From NCBI GenBank assembly GCA_964412615.1, contig CAYPPK010000002.1:1-64000 (forward strand): a stretch of 64,000 nucleotides of DNA, read 5' to 3'. This document shows, piece after piece, positions 16,351 to 24,549 of this stretch. The translations under genes and the position numbers were made by a program. The first letter of the stretch is position 1; the number at the start of each line of letters is the position of its first letter. Source of the stretch: CAYPPK01 sp964412615 (GTDB lineage Bacteria > Patescibacteriota > Minisyncoccia > Sungbacterales > HO2-52-23). The notes beneath the pieces were generated by a model that saw only the letters and a program-made list of their open reading frames with translations, made no database searches and had not been told where the DNA came from.

Positions 16351-17505
16351 ATGACAGGTAAAGTCATAGTAATTATCATAGTTATTCTGTTGGGGATTAT
16401 CGTCATCCTTCCTTTTGTTTTAAATATTTTTGGCGTAAATGTTCTGCAATTTGGTTCCCTAGGCGGAACTGAAGTGGCTGAAAATGCCGTAGTCGCCAGG
16501 TCTTTAGATGGAGGAAAAAGCTGGGAAAATGTCTCTCTTTCGGAAACCCCAAGAACTGCCTTTCCTTCGCAGATTTTGCGCCTGACTCTGCATCCCACTG
16601 ATCCGGCCGTTGTATTTTTAGGGAGCAAATCCTCCGGGCTTTGGAAAAGCGGCAACGGGGGAGCCTCTTGGGTAAAAATGACGGACCAGGCCGGCGGGTT
16701 GGATCCCAAAAGCGATGTTTATGATATTGCCATCAGTACTGCCCGGCCGGAAACCATGTATTTGGCGGTTTACCAGCAAAATCGGGGCCGGGTGTTGCGA
16801 AGCGATGACGGAGGGCAGTCTTTCCGGGAAATTTATTTTGTAACTTCAGATCGTTTTGTGGTTTTTGATTTGAATCTGGACGCTTTTGATTCTAATCATG
16901 TGTTTTTGGTTAGCGGCCAAGGCGGGGTGCTGGAAACAACCAATGGCGGGCGGACCTGGAAGGTAGTTAAATGGTTTACGGAAGCCGTGGAAGAAATCCT
17001 GGTAAATCCGGTAAATCCCAAAGAAATGCTGGTGGTTACGGCCAACGATGTTCTTTTTAAAAGTGTTGATGGAGGAGCCAATTGGGCGCCGTTAAAAGTG
17101 GAAGAAAGGCTTGCGCCCGAAACCATTCCGACCATTCCTGCGCCGCAAATAAACCCCTTTGGTCTGGGCCGACGGGACGTAATTCGCGCTTTAGTTGCGG
17201 ACCCCAATAGCTTTAATACGCTTTATGTGGGCTCCACGGACGGCCTCTTCCGCTCTAAGGACGGAGGATTTAACTGGGCGCGCCTGAAGGTTTTAATACC
17301 GCCGGAAGCCTTGCCGGTGGAAGCGGTGGCCGTGCATCCTAATTTCCCGAGTGTGATTTTTGCGGGGGCGGGAATTCAATTGCACCGCACCGAAGATGGA
17401 GGAGCCAACTGGAGTTTTCAGGATTTGCCCACTCGCTATCGGGTACAATCACTGCATATTCAGCCGCTGAACCCGCAAATTATGTTTGCCACCTTTGGAA
17501 GATAA
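16351..17505 (+). CDS. Membrane-anchored seven-bladed Asp-box propeller
   Basis: A 384-aa protein with an N-terminal anchor (residues about 4-30) and a secreted beta-propeller. Seven Asp boxes (S/T-x-D/N-G-G-x-S/T/N-W/F) occur near residues 51, 100, 151, 196, 238, 302 and 347, one per blade. Such BNR/sortilin/YCF48-like propellers bind or cleave glycans, or act as scaffolds; sialidase catalytic residues are not evident, so binding is more likely. frr starts 4 bp after its stop. Confidence 0.75.
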   Translation: MTGKVIVIIIVILLGIIVILPFVLNIFGVNVLQFGSLGGTEVAENAVVARSLDGGKSWENVSLSETPRTAFPSQILRLTLHPTDPAVVFLGSKSSGLWKSGNGGASWVKMTDQAGGLDPKSDVYDIAISTARPETMYLAVYQQNRGRVLRSDDGGQSFREIYFVTSDRFVVFDLNLDAFDSNHVFLVSGQGGVLETTNGGRTWKVVKWFTEAVEEILVNPVNPKEMLVVTANDVLFKSVDGGANWAPLKVEERLAPETIPTIPAPQINPFGLGRRDVIRALVADPNSFNTLYVGSTDGLFRSKDGGFNWARLKVLIPPEALPVEAVAVHPNFPSVIFAGAGIQLHRTEDGGANWSFQDLPTRYRVQSLHIQPLNPQIMFATFGR

Positions 17506-17509
17506 TTTT

Positions 17510-18052
17510 ATGAATGATTTAAAACAAAAATTGGAAAAAATAATTGAGAAACTGAAAGGCGAAATCTCCGGTTTGCGTACCGGCCGGGCCAGCCCCGCTT
17601 TGGTGGAGGATTTAGAAGTTGATTATTACGGCAGTAAAACGCCCTTAAAAGCCATTGCTTCTATTTCCAGTCCCGAGCCGAGGACTTTAGTTATTTCTCC
17701 CTGGGACAAAAATGCAGTGCAGCCCATTGAGAGAGCTATCCAGACATCCGTTCTCGGCCTTAATCCGATTACGGACCGCGAAGTTATTCGTCTGACCATT
17801 CCCCAGCTTACCGAGGAGCGTAGAAAAGAGCTCACCAAGCTTTTAGGCAGACACCTAGAGGAAGCGAGGATTCATGTGCGTAAAGAGCGCGAGGAAATAC
17901 TTAGAGGTATTGATGCGCAAGAGAAAAATAAGGAAATTTCCGAAGATGAAAAATTTCGGCAAAAAAACGAGGTGCAAAAAGCGGTGGACGAAATCAACAA
18001 AAAAATAGAAGACCTGGGTAAAACTAAGGAAAAGGAAATAATGACGGTGTAA
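17510..18052 (+). CDS. frr: Ribosome recycling factor
   Basis: A 180-aa factor that splits post-termination ribosomes with EF-G. Typical segments: EKIIEKLKGEISGLRTGRAS, VDYYGSKTPLKAIASIS, LVISPWDKNAVQPIERAI and the C-terminal helix with RKEREEILRGIDAQEK. ATG at 17510 gives the normal family N-terminus; an in-frame TTG at 17486 would overlap the previous gene and is less likely. Confidence 0.96.
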   Translation: MNDLKQKLEKIIEKLKGEISGLRTGRASPALVEDLEVDYYGSKTPLKAIASISSPEPRTLVISPWDKNAVQPIERAIQTSVLGLNPITDREVIRLTIPQLTEERRKELTKLLGRHLEEARIHVRKEREEILRGIDAQEKNKEISEDEKFRQKNEVQKAVDEINKKIEDLGKTKEKEIMTV

Positions 18053-18058
18053 TAAAAA

Positions 18059-18084
18059 GCTCGCGGTTCCCTCGGCATCTCCTG
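18059..18084 (+). repeat. Post-stop dispersed repeat, copy 2
   Basis: GCTCGCGGTTCCCTCGGCAT starts seven bases after the frr stop; compare 15413 and 49925. Confidence 0.5.
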
Positions 18085-18147
18085 AAGAAATATCTCAACT
18101 GGATTTTTGGGAAACGGATAAAGTTATGTTGTCACGTTTGCGGCAAA

Positions 18148-18873
18148 ATGAAAAAGAAACGGCTGGATGAAATTTTAATTGGCAAGGGATGGGTGAAAGA
18201 TAGAAACGAAGCCTTTATTGTGGTTACGGAAGGCCGAGTTTTTGTGGAAGGGCAGAAGGCAATTTCTCCGGCGCAGCCGGTAGGAATTGAAGCAAGGGTG
18301 GAGATGCGAGGAGAAAAAAGATACGTGGGTCGCGGCGCCTATAAACTGGAAGCTGCCTTAGATAAATTTCATCTTGATGTGCGAGGAAAAATATGCGCCG
18401 ACATCGGTGCGGCCATCGGCGGATTTACGGAGGTTTTGCTTAGACGCGGAGCGGCCAAGGTATATGCCATTGATACGGCCAAAGGCAAACTGGCCTTAAA
18501 ATTACGCAGAGATCCGCGGGTGGTGGTTATAGAAAATTCCGATGTGCGAGATATTGTTTCCTTGCCTGATCCGATTTTTTATGTTACTATTGACGTGTCT
18601 TTAATTCCTTTGGAAAATATTTTGCCTCAGGTGAGGCGTTTTTTATCGGAGAAAGGAACTGTCGTTGCCCTTTTCAAGCCGCAGTATGAGACAAGGAATC
18701 CCAAATTGTTTAGGCATGGTATCATACAGGATCCAAAAGAAAGGGAGAATTTATTTAAGTTTTTTCTTTATTGGTGTGAAGAAAATGGCTGGCAAGTTTC
18801 CAATCAGATGGAATCTCCCATCCGAGGAGGCGAAGGAAATATCGAATACTTGATACATCTTATTCCTAATTGA
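18148..18873 (+). CDS. tlyA: TlyA-family rRNA 2'-O-methyltransferase
   Basis: A 241-aa protein: S4 RNA-binding domain (KKKRLDEILIGKGWVKDRNE, residues about 1-60) and an FtsJ-like methyltransferase with SAM loop ICADIGAAIGGFTEVLLRRG near residue 91. Conserved GRGAYKLEAAL precedes it, and FKPQYE lies near residue 185. TlyA methylates ribosomal RNA; 'hemolysin' is a historical name. Its TGA stop overlaps the TTG start of rseP by four bases. Confidence 0.9.
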   Translation: MKKKRLDEILIGKGWVKDRNEAFIVVTEGRVFVEGQKAISPAQPVGIEARVEMRGEKRYVGRGAYKLEAALDKFHLDVRGKICADIGAAIGGFTEVLLRRGAAKVYAIDTAKGKLALKLRRDPRVVVIENSDVRDIVSLPDPIFYVTIDVSLIPLENILPQVRRFLSEKGTVVALFKPQYETRNPKLFRHGIIQDPKERENLFKFFLYWCEENGWQVSNQMESPIRGGEGNIEYLIHLIPN

Positions 18874-19946
18874 TTATCTTGCTAACTTTAATTCTAGTCA
18901 TAGCTTTAATAAGTTTGCTGATTTTAGTCCACGAATGGGGGCATTTTTATTCTGCCCGAAAATTGGGAGTAAAAGTGGAAGAATTTGGTTTTGGTTTTCC
19001 GCCGAAGATTTTTTCTTTTGTTAAAAATGGCGTCCGCTATTCACTAAACCTCCTTCCGTTGGGCGGTTTTGTAAAAATCTTTGGCGAGCACGGCGAGGGA
19101 GAAGACCAAAAAACTAGTTTTGCTTCCCGCCCCGCCTGGCATCGGTTTGTTATTTTAGCGGCCGGGGTGTTTATGAACTTGGTTTTGGCTTGGGTGCTTT
19201 TCAGCGCTGGAGCCGCTTGGGGAGTTCCCCAAATTGCGGATGATAATGCGCAAGGCATACCGGTAAAAGTGCTTACGGTTTTGCCCGGCTCACCGGCTGA
19301 ACAAGCAGGATTGCGTTTTGGCGATGAAATAATGGAAATGCGCGGCCGGGAGATTTCCCTGCGGGTTGAATCAGAAGATGATATCCGCGAATTTGCCGAT
19401 GCCTACCGAGGCGAAGAAATAACTTTGCTGATTAACCGCAATAAAGAAATTAGGGAAATAAAAATAACCCCGCGTATTAATGTACCGGAAGGCGAAGGAC
19501 CGCTGGGGGTTGCTTTGGGTCGCCTGGAAACAACCAAAGTCCCCTGGTATCTAGCGCCCTGGGAAGGGGCTAAAAACGTTTGGCGAAGCGTAACCATAAC
19601 TTTATTGGGATTGGGCATGATTTTAAGAGATATTTTTCTGCAGGGCGGCACGGCAACGGCCGTGGCCGGGCCGGTGGGAATATTTTTCTTTGCCAAAGAT
19701 TCGCAAACCCTGGGAGTCAGTTTCTTCCTGCAGTTTGTGGCTATACTTTCGGTAAATTTGGCCATCTTAAATTTCTTGCCGATTCCGGCTTTGGACGGAG
19801 GCAGGATACTTTTCCTTTTATTGGAAAAAATTAAAGGCAAAAGAATCAATCCCAACGTGGAAAACTTAGTCCATACTATTGGCTTTGTCTTTCTTATTTT
19901 ACTGATGGTTTTAGTAACTTTTAGGGATATCGCTCGCATTATTTAG
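18870..19946 (+). CDS. rseP: Site-2 intramembrane zinc protease RseP
   Basis: A 358-aa membrane protease. The zinc motif HEWGH lies in the first membrane helix (ILVHEWGHFYSARKLG), a PDZ domain spans about 125-200 (VLPGSPAEQAGLRFGDEI), and the distal zinc ligand motif is NFLPIPALDGGR near residue 300. It should cleave membrane anti-sigma factors or signal-peptide remnants. The start is TTG in a TTGA overlap with tlyA. A promoter for the next gene lies just downstream. Confidence 0.93.
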   Translation: MIILLTLILVIALISLLILVHEWGHFYSARKLGVKVEEFGFGFPPKIFSFVKNGVRYSLNLLPLGGFVKIFGEHGEGEDQKTSFASRPAWHRFVILAAGVFMNLVLAWVLFSAGAAWGVPQIADDNAQGIPVKVLTVLPGSPAEQAGLRFGDEIMEMRGREISLRVESEDDIREFADAYRGEEITLLINRNKEIREIKITPRINVPEGEGPLGVALGRLETTKVPWYLAPWEGAKNVWRSVTITLLGLGMILRDIFLQGGTATAVAGPVGIFFFAKDSQTLGVSFFLQFVAILSVNLAILNFLPIPALDGGRILFLLLEKIKGKRINPNVENLVHTIGFVFLILLMVLVTFRDIARII

Positions 19947-19954
19947 TTGGGCAG

Positions 19955-19983
19955 TTGCAATTTTTCCGGCTTTATGCTATACT
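19955..19983 (+). promoter_or_regulatory. Strong promoter with long leader
   Basis: TTGCAA (19955-19960), a 17-bp spacer containing TATGC, and TATACT (19978-19983). The predicted start near 19990 leaves about 160 nt before the CxxC gene at 20149. I see no ORF in that leader. Confidence 0.7.
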
Positions 19984-20148
19984 GTAGGGACAGCCTAGTA
20001 TTAAAACCCAATAGGCCAAATATCGCATTTGCTGATGTTGTCAGGCCAGTTTTAAGAAGAGCGTAAGGTCGTTCATAGAAAGACAGTCCAAAAGCACAAG
20101 ACAAAATCCAGTTTCGGGTTTTGCCTTAGCGATTTGGATCAAATATAA

Positions 20149-20337
20149 GTGGCTTTTCAAGATCAGCGAGGCGGATTCGGCGATCGTCCGATGTATGACA
20201 TTACCTGCTCCAAGTGCGGTGCGGCATCACAAGTGCCGTTTCAACCGACTGCCGGACGGGATGTCTATTGTCGGGATTGCTTCCGCGAAATGAACCCCCG
20301 CCGGGATAACCCGCGAGGAGGTTTCCGAGGTCGCTAA
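20149..20337 (+). CDS. CxxC-x17-CxxC zinc-binding protein
   Basis: A 62-aa protein starting at GTG. CSKC and CRDC are separated by exactly 17 residues (GAASQVPFQPTAGRDVY), the defining pattern of the CxxC-x17-CxxC family. Flanks are Arg/Gly-rich (RGGFGDRP, RGGFRGR) like RNA-binding tails. This family is abundant in Parcubacteria; its role is unknown, though nucleic-acid binding is plausible. It has its own strong promoter, a long leader and a terminator, suggesting high or regulated expression. Confidence 0.8.
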   Translation: MAFQDQRGGFGDRPMYDITCSKCGAASQVPFQPTAGRDVYCRDCFREMNPRRDNPRGGFRGR

Positions 20338-20346
20338 GACCAAAGC

Positions 20347-20371
20347 AAAATCCCCTGAAAAAGGGGATTTT
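20347..20371 (+). terminator. Intrinsic terminator
   Basis: AAAATCCCCT-GAAAA-AGGGGATTTT, a 10-bp stem ending in TTTT, after the CxxC gene. Confidence 0.8.
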
Positions 20372-20387
20372 GATTTGGCTTAAATTA

Positions 20388-20396
20388 TGCTACTCT
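20388..20396 (+). promoter_or_regulatory. Extended -10 of zinc-ribbon gene
   Basis: TGC-TACTCT ends seven bases before the ATG at 20404, pointing to a leaderless transcript. Confidence 0.5.
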
Positions 20397-20403
20397 AACC
20401 AGG

Positions 20404-20547
20404 ATGAATTCCTCTAAAAAATCCGCCGAAAAAAGCGGCACAGAAATTTTAACCACGGAGCAATGCGATCGCTGCCGTCATCCCTTGTATAAAAATACCG
20501 CGACGGGAGAAAAAATTTGCAAAAATTGCGGACTTAAAACCAAATAA
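20404..20547 (+). CDS. Small zinc-ribbon protein, 47 aa
   Basis: MNSSKKSAEKSGTEILTTEQ followed by CDRCRHPLYKNTATGEKICKNCG. Two Cys pairs, CDRC and CKNC, separated by about 15 residues form a rubredoxin-like knuckle; the N-terminus is basic and polar. It stops one base before the FAD oxidoreductase ATG at 20549, so the two are probably co-transcribed from the extended -10 at 20388. A redox partner or nucleic-acid-binding role is possible; neither is shown by sequence. Confidence 0.65.
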   Translation: MNSSKKSAEKSGTEILTTEQCDRCRHPLYKNTATGEKICKNCGLKTK

Positions 20548-20548
20548 A

Positions 20549-21805
20549 ATGGCCCGAATTGCCTATGAATATTTGATAATTGGCGGCGGTATTGCCGGAG
20601 TAACAGCCGCAGAGACCATCAAGGAAAAGCATCCTACGGCCACCATCGCCATTATTTCGGAAGAGCCGCATCTTTTGTATTCGCGCGTGCTTATTCCCTC
20701 TTATCTGAAAAGAAAAATATCCCGGGACAAACTTTTTTTGCGCCGGGCGGAAGATTTTACCCAAAAAGGCATAGATCTGCATTTAAATCAGCGGGTAATT
20801 TCAGTTGAACCAGGGCAAAGATTGGTAAACTTAGGAGACGGGCTGGTTTTTCAGTATAAAAAATTATTGATTGCTTCCGGGGGTAAAACCAAGCCTTGGG
20901 GAGAGGAAAATTTCCAAAAATATATCCTGCGCATGCAAACCCTGGATGATGCCGACCAAATCCTTTCGTCCCTGCCGTCCCTGCAGCATCCTTTAGTGGT
21001 GGGTTCTTCTTTCATCGGCTTGGAATTTTTGGAGGTTTTTTCCCTGCAGGGCCTGCGCCCCTCGGTTTTGACCCGCGATAGCTATTACTTTTCAAAATTT
21101 TTGGATCCCCAAGGGGGAGAAATCATGCAGAACAACTTTGCCCGCAACGGCATTGAAAGTTATTTTCAGGATTCAGTGCGAGAAATAAAAATTAAAGAAA
21201 ATCCTAATCCCGGGCAGGGGATAGAATTGAAAGTGGCCACGGAAAAATTGCTGGAAATTTCTTGCGATAGTATTGCTGCCGCCATTGGTATTGAGCGCCA
21301 TACTGGTTTTCTTTCCGGCTCCGGTATGGAACTTGGACTTTTGGGGGTACGGACCAATGAATTTTTGGAAACTAATATTGCCGGGGTATATGCAGCCGGT
21401 GATGTGGCGGAATTTTTCAACGTTCATACTCAAAAATTCCAAGTTTCCGGCAATTGGACTGATGCCTTTTTGCAGGGCAAACAAGCCGGTTTAAATATGG
21501 CCGGCAGCCGCGAACCTTATCACAATATCTCGGCCTATTCCATAACTAATTTAGGGTTGCAAATTACGGTTTTAGGAGATTATGCTCCGGATATGGAATC
21601 CATGGTAAGGATTGATGTGGCTAACGAACAATATGAGCGGATTTTCCTTAAAGAAGGAGTCATCGTAGGGGCCGCCTTAATCAACCGGTTTCAAGACAAA
21701 CCTCATTTGACTAAATTAATTGCCACCAAAACTCCGGTTGGAGATTTTCGGCAGAAATTAATAGGATTTTCGTTTGACATCAAGGAGATAACTCCGCTAT
21801 CATAA
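20549..21805 (+). CDS. NAD(P)/FAD-dependent oxidoreductase
   Basis: A 418-aa two-dinucleotide-fold flavoprotein. N-terminal FAD loop YLIIGGGIAGVTAAETIKE, RVLIPSY substrate/FAD region, second Rossmann segment VVGSSFIGLEFLEV near residue 150, and the FAD-closing motif TNIAGVYAAGDVAEF near residue 275. It belongs to the nitrite-reductase/rubredoxin-reductase/NADH-oxidase class and lacks the redox CxxxxC of disulfide reductases. The electron acceptor is unknown; the adjacent zinc-ribbon protein and thiol-redox genes suggest small redox proteins. Confidence 0.85.
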   Translation: MARIAYEYLIIGGGIAGVTAAETIKEKHPTATIAIISEEPHLLYSRVLIPSYLKRKISRDKLFLRRAEDFTQKGIDLHLNQRVISVEPGQRLVNLGDGLVFQYKKLLIASGGKTKPWGEENFQKYILRMQTLDDADQILSSLPSLQHPLVVGSSFIGLEFLEVFSLQGLRPSVLTRDSYYFSKFLDPQGGEIMQNNFARNGIESYFQDSVREIKIKENPNPGQGIELKVATEKLLEISCDSIAAAIGIERHTGFLSGSGMELGLLGVRTNEFLETNIAGVYAAGDVAEFFNVHTQKFQVSGNWTDAFLQGKQAGLNMAGSREPYHNISAYSITNLGLQITVLGDYAPDMESMVRIDVANEQYERIFLKEGVIVGAALINRFQDKPHLTKLIATKTPVGDFRQKLIGFSFDIKEITPLS

Positions 21806-21815
21806 AAAAACTATT

Positions 21816-22550
21816 ATGGAAGAAGAAAAAACAACCGAAAATAATTCCGCTTATTTGATTCCGGGCGCCATACTCTTAGCCGGCGTTTTGATTGCCGGCG
21901 CCGTGATTTACAGCAATTCCACTAGGACGCCGGGGTCCAAAAGCACTGCCGCTATCGGCCAGGAAGTAAGCAAAGAAGAAAAAAAGATCGCGGCAGAAGA
22001 TCTGCCCGACGATGATCCTTTTTTGGGTAGTCCAAATGCGCCGGTAACTTTGGTAGAATTCAGCGATTTCCAATGTCCTTTTTGCCGGAAATTTTTCCGT
22101 GAAATACTTCCTGAAATTGAAGAGAAATACATAAAAACCGGGAAAGTCCGTTTTGTCTACCGAGATTTTCCTTTGAGTTCCATCCATGATATGGCCGAAA
22201 AATACGCTCAAGCGGCTCAATGCGCCAATGAACAAGAGAAGTTTTGGCAGATGCATGACAAAATATTTGTGGAACAAGAAAAAAGAGGCGGGGGAACGGT
22301 GTTTGATTATGCCGTTACTGACGTAAAAACTTGGGCGCGCGAAATTGGCCTAAACGGTGCTCAATTTGATCAATGTTTGGATGCCGACAAATATGCTCAA
22401 GAGGTAGCCAAAGACTTTAGCGATGGACAAGCGGCGGGTGTACAGGGGACGCCAGCCACTTTCGTCAACGGGAGGCTGGTGCCGGGCGCTCTCCCTTTCA
22501 GCCAGTTTGCGGCCGTAATTGAAGAAGAACTGGAAAAAACAGGCCCTTAA
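21816..22550 (+). CDS. Membrane-anchored DsbA-like thiol oxidoreductase
   Basis: A 244-aa protein with an N-terminal anchor (AYLIPGAILLAGVLIAGAVI, about 12-31) and an external thioredoxin fold of the DsbA type. The active site is FSDFQCPFCRKFF (CPFC) near residue 90, and the cis-Pro region is GVQGTPATFVNG near residue 210. It likely forms or isomerises disulfides in exported proteins. It follows the FAD oxidoreductase by 10 bp and precedes glutaredoxin and TlpA-like genes. Confidence 0.9.
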   Translation: MEEEKTTENNSAYLIPGAILLAGVLIAGAVIYSNSTRTPGSKSTAAIGQEVSKEEKKIAAEDLPDDDPFLGSPNAPVTLVEFSDFQCPFCRKFFREILPEIEEKYIKTGKVRFVYRDFPLSSIHDMAEKYAQAAQCANEQEKFWQMHDKIFVEQEKRGGGTVFDYAVTDVKTWAREIGLNGAQFDQCLDADKYAQEVAKDFSDGQAAGVQGTPATFVNGRLVPGALPFSQFAAVIEEELEKTGP

Positions 22551-22575
22551 CAGATTTATATTTTTGTGCTATACT
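22547..22575 (+). promoter_or_regulatory. Promoter of glutaredoxin gene
   Basis: TTAACA, a 17-bp spacer ending TGTGC, and TATACT (22570-22575): an extended -10 promoter. The -35 overlaps the stop of the DsbA-like gene. Confidence 0.65.
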
Positions 22576-22609
22576 TGATAAACTTATCTGCAATAAAAAA
22601 TAAAATATT

Positions 22610-22846
22610 ATGTCGCAAGTAAAAATTTATACCACTCCTTCCTGTGTTTACTGCAAAATGGCCAAAGAATTTTTTTCGCAAAACAATGTTCAGTATGAAG
22701 AGAAGAATGTGGCGCTTGACGGGCAAGCCCGGGAGGAAATGATGCAAAAGTCAGGCCAAATGGGAGTTCCGGTCATTGAGGTGGACGGAAAAATTATCAT
22801 TGGTTTTGACCAGCCCAAACTCAAAGAAGCTCTGGGTATTAAGTAA
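22610..22846 (+). CDS. Glutaredoxin-family protein
   Basis: A 78-aa thioredoxin-fold protein with active site TPSCVYCKMAKEFF (CVYC near residue 12), a cis-Pro motif GVPVIEVDGK and a terminal IIGFDQPKLKEALGI, typical of the small NrdH/YruB-like glutaredoxins. It reduces disulfides in the cytoplasm, probably fed by the thioredoxin-reductase-like enzyme at 24550. The TlpA-like gene follows after one base. Confidence 0.9.
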   Translation: MSQVKIYTTPSCVYCKMAKEFFSQNNVQYEEKNVALDGQAREEMMQKSGQMGVPVIEVDGKIIIGFDQPKLKEALGIK

Positions 22847-22847
22847 A

Positions 22848-23375
22848 ATGAAAATAAATAAGAAAGTCTTCTTTCCAGCCTCCGTGCTTATCCTGGCCGC
22901 GGGGCTGGTTTGGTTTCTTTGGCTAAATCAAGAACGAGATGATTCGCAAGCTGATCAGAAAGAGATGTTTTGGGATGTCGCGTTTAAAGATTACGCAGGC
23001 AGGGAAGTTAAATTGAGCAGTTTTGAAGGGCGGCCGGTGATAGTTAGCGCCTGGGCTTCGTGGTGCTATTTCTGTGCCGGACAAATGTCTAGATTTTCTG
23101 CCTTGCAAACGGAAATGGAAAATAGGGCGGTATTTGTGCTAATCAACCGGGCAGAGTCGCTGGAAAAAGCCAAGCAATTTTCTGAACGGGCTGGGACTTC
23201 AGGCGATACCGTGCTTTTACTGGACCACGAAGACGCATTTTACAAAGCAATTGGCGGTTTTGCCATGCCCGAAACTATTTTTTTGAATAAAGCCGGGGTT
23301 ATGCTCCATCACCGGCGTGGGCTTATAAACACGGAAACCATAAAAAGATGGTTATCTTTAGCCCGGGAAGAATAG
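22848..23375 (+). CDS. TlpA-like membrane-anchored thioredoxin
   Basis: A 175-aa protein: N-terminal membrane helix (FFPASVLILAAGLVWFLWL) and a thioredoxin fold with active site ASWCYFCAGQMSRF (CYFC near residue 70). A later GGFAMPETIFLNKAG stretch carries the cis-Pro (TlpA/ResA class). Probably reduces or exchanges disulfides outside the membrane. ATG at 22848 is chosen since it lies one base after the glutaredoxin stop and begins a clean signal anchor; a longer frame from 22776 would overlap that gene. Confidence 0.85.
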   Translation: MKINKKVFFPASVLILAAGLVWFLWLNQERDDSQADQKEMFWDVAFKDYAGREVKLSSFEGRPVIVSAWASWCYFCAGQMSRFSALQTEMENRAVFVLINRAESLEKAKQFSERAGTSGDTVLLLDHEDAFYKAIGGFAMPETIFLNKAGVMLHHRRGLINTETIKRWLSLAREE

Positions 23376-23499
23376 CTCCGGGACCGGTAAAATGTTATAA
23401 TTTTATAAACGTAGAATTTTAGGGGAAGGCTTAATATCATAAAAAAATCATCTTTGGAGCTATTTATATAATAAGCAGTTTCTTATCTTGATATTTCAT

Positions 23500-24470
23500 A
23501 TGATGCATGATGCTTTAAAAAATTTCGCGCGGCAATTTGAATACGAACCCCAAATAATGAATGGCGAAAAACTGGGAGGCGGGATAAGATAGTTGTAATT
23601 GGCATGGGAGGTTCGCATCTGGCGGCCGATTTGCTTAAGGTTTGGGATCCTTACTTGGATTTATACATTCATCAGGATTACGGCTTGCCCTCCCTGAAAG
23701 ATGAAGTCTTGCGCAAAAGTCTGGTTATCTTAAGTTCTTATTCGGGCAATACCGAGGAAGTGTTGGAAGCATATAACTTGGCAGGCGAGGCAAAGTTAAC
23801 CATGGCCGTAGTAACCGTAGGCGGTAAGTTGCTGGCAGCCGCCCAGCAAGACCGAATTCCTTATATTGCTCTGCCCAATACCGATATTCAACCGCGCTCG
23901 GCTTTGGGTTTTAGTTTCAAGGCCTTTTTGAAATTGGTAGGAGCGGAAAAAGAAGTTTTGCAGGAAATTGGCCAGCTGGCCAGTTCTTTGGACCAGGTGA
24001 TTTCCGAAAGAGAAGGAAAAGCCTTGGCCGCCCGACTAAAAGGTTTTGTCCCGGTGACCTACGCTTCCTCAAAAAACTTGCCCATTGCTTACAATTGGAA
24101 AATAAAATTTAACGAAACGGGCAAGATTCCGGCTTTTTATAATATTTTGCCCGAACTGAACCACAATGAAATGACCGGTTTTGACGTAAAACTGTCTACC
24201 CGGGCGCTCTCGGATAAATTTTATTTTCTTATTTTAAAGGATACCACTGATCATCCTAAAATTTTGACGCGCATGGAAGTTTTAGCTAAGCTTTATGAAG
24301 ATAGAAAATTGAAAATAGAAATGGTGGAGATGCGCGAAGCTAGAATCTTTCAGAAGATGTTTTCTTCTTTATTGCTTGCGGACTGGGCGGCTTACTATAC
24401 CGGCGAAGGCTATGGTTTGGAAACCGAGCAAGTTCCCATGGTGGAAGAATTTAAGCAATTGATAGATTAA
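23500..24470 (+). CDS. Bifunctional phosphoglucose/phosphomannose isomerase, frameshifted
   Basis: SIS-domain sugar-phosphate isomerase interconverting hexose phosphates. The N-terminus (MMHDALKNFARQFEYEPQIM) starts at 23500 and runs to a TAG at 23590. The rest continues one frame over with DKIVVIGMGGSHLAADLL from 23583, then ILSSYSGNTEEVLEAYNLA and the C-terminal ELNHNEMTGFD. One missing base near 23581-23583 (a G run) explains the break; everything else is intact at about 320 residues. A translated product could instead start at ATG 23604 but would lack the phosphate-binding start of the domain. Sequencing error or recent mutation are both possible. Confidence 0.8.
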
Positions 24471-24537
24471 TTCAGGCTTCACATTTTAAAACTTAGCGAC
24501 TATGCTTATTCTGTGGTAAGCGGAATAAGATTTTTTG

Positions 24538-24543
24538 TATCAT
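24538..24543 (+). promoter_or_regulatory. -10 box of thioredoxin-reductase-like gene
   Basis: TATCAT ends six bases before the ATG at 24550, suggesting a leaderless mRNA. Confidence 0.45.
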
Positions 24544-24549
24544 AAAAAT

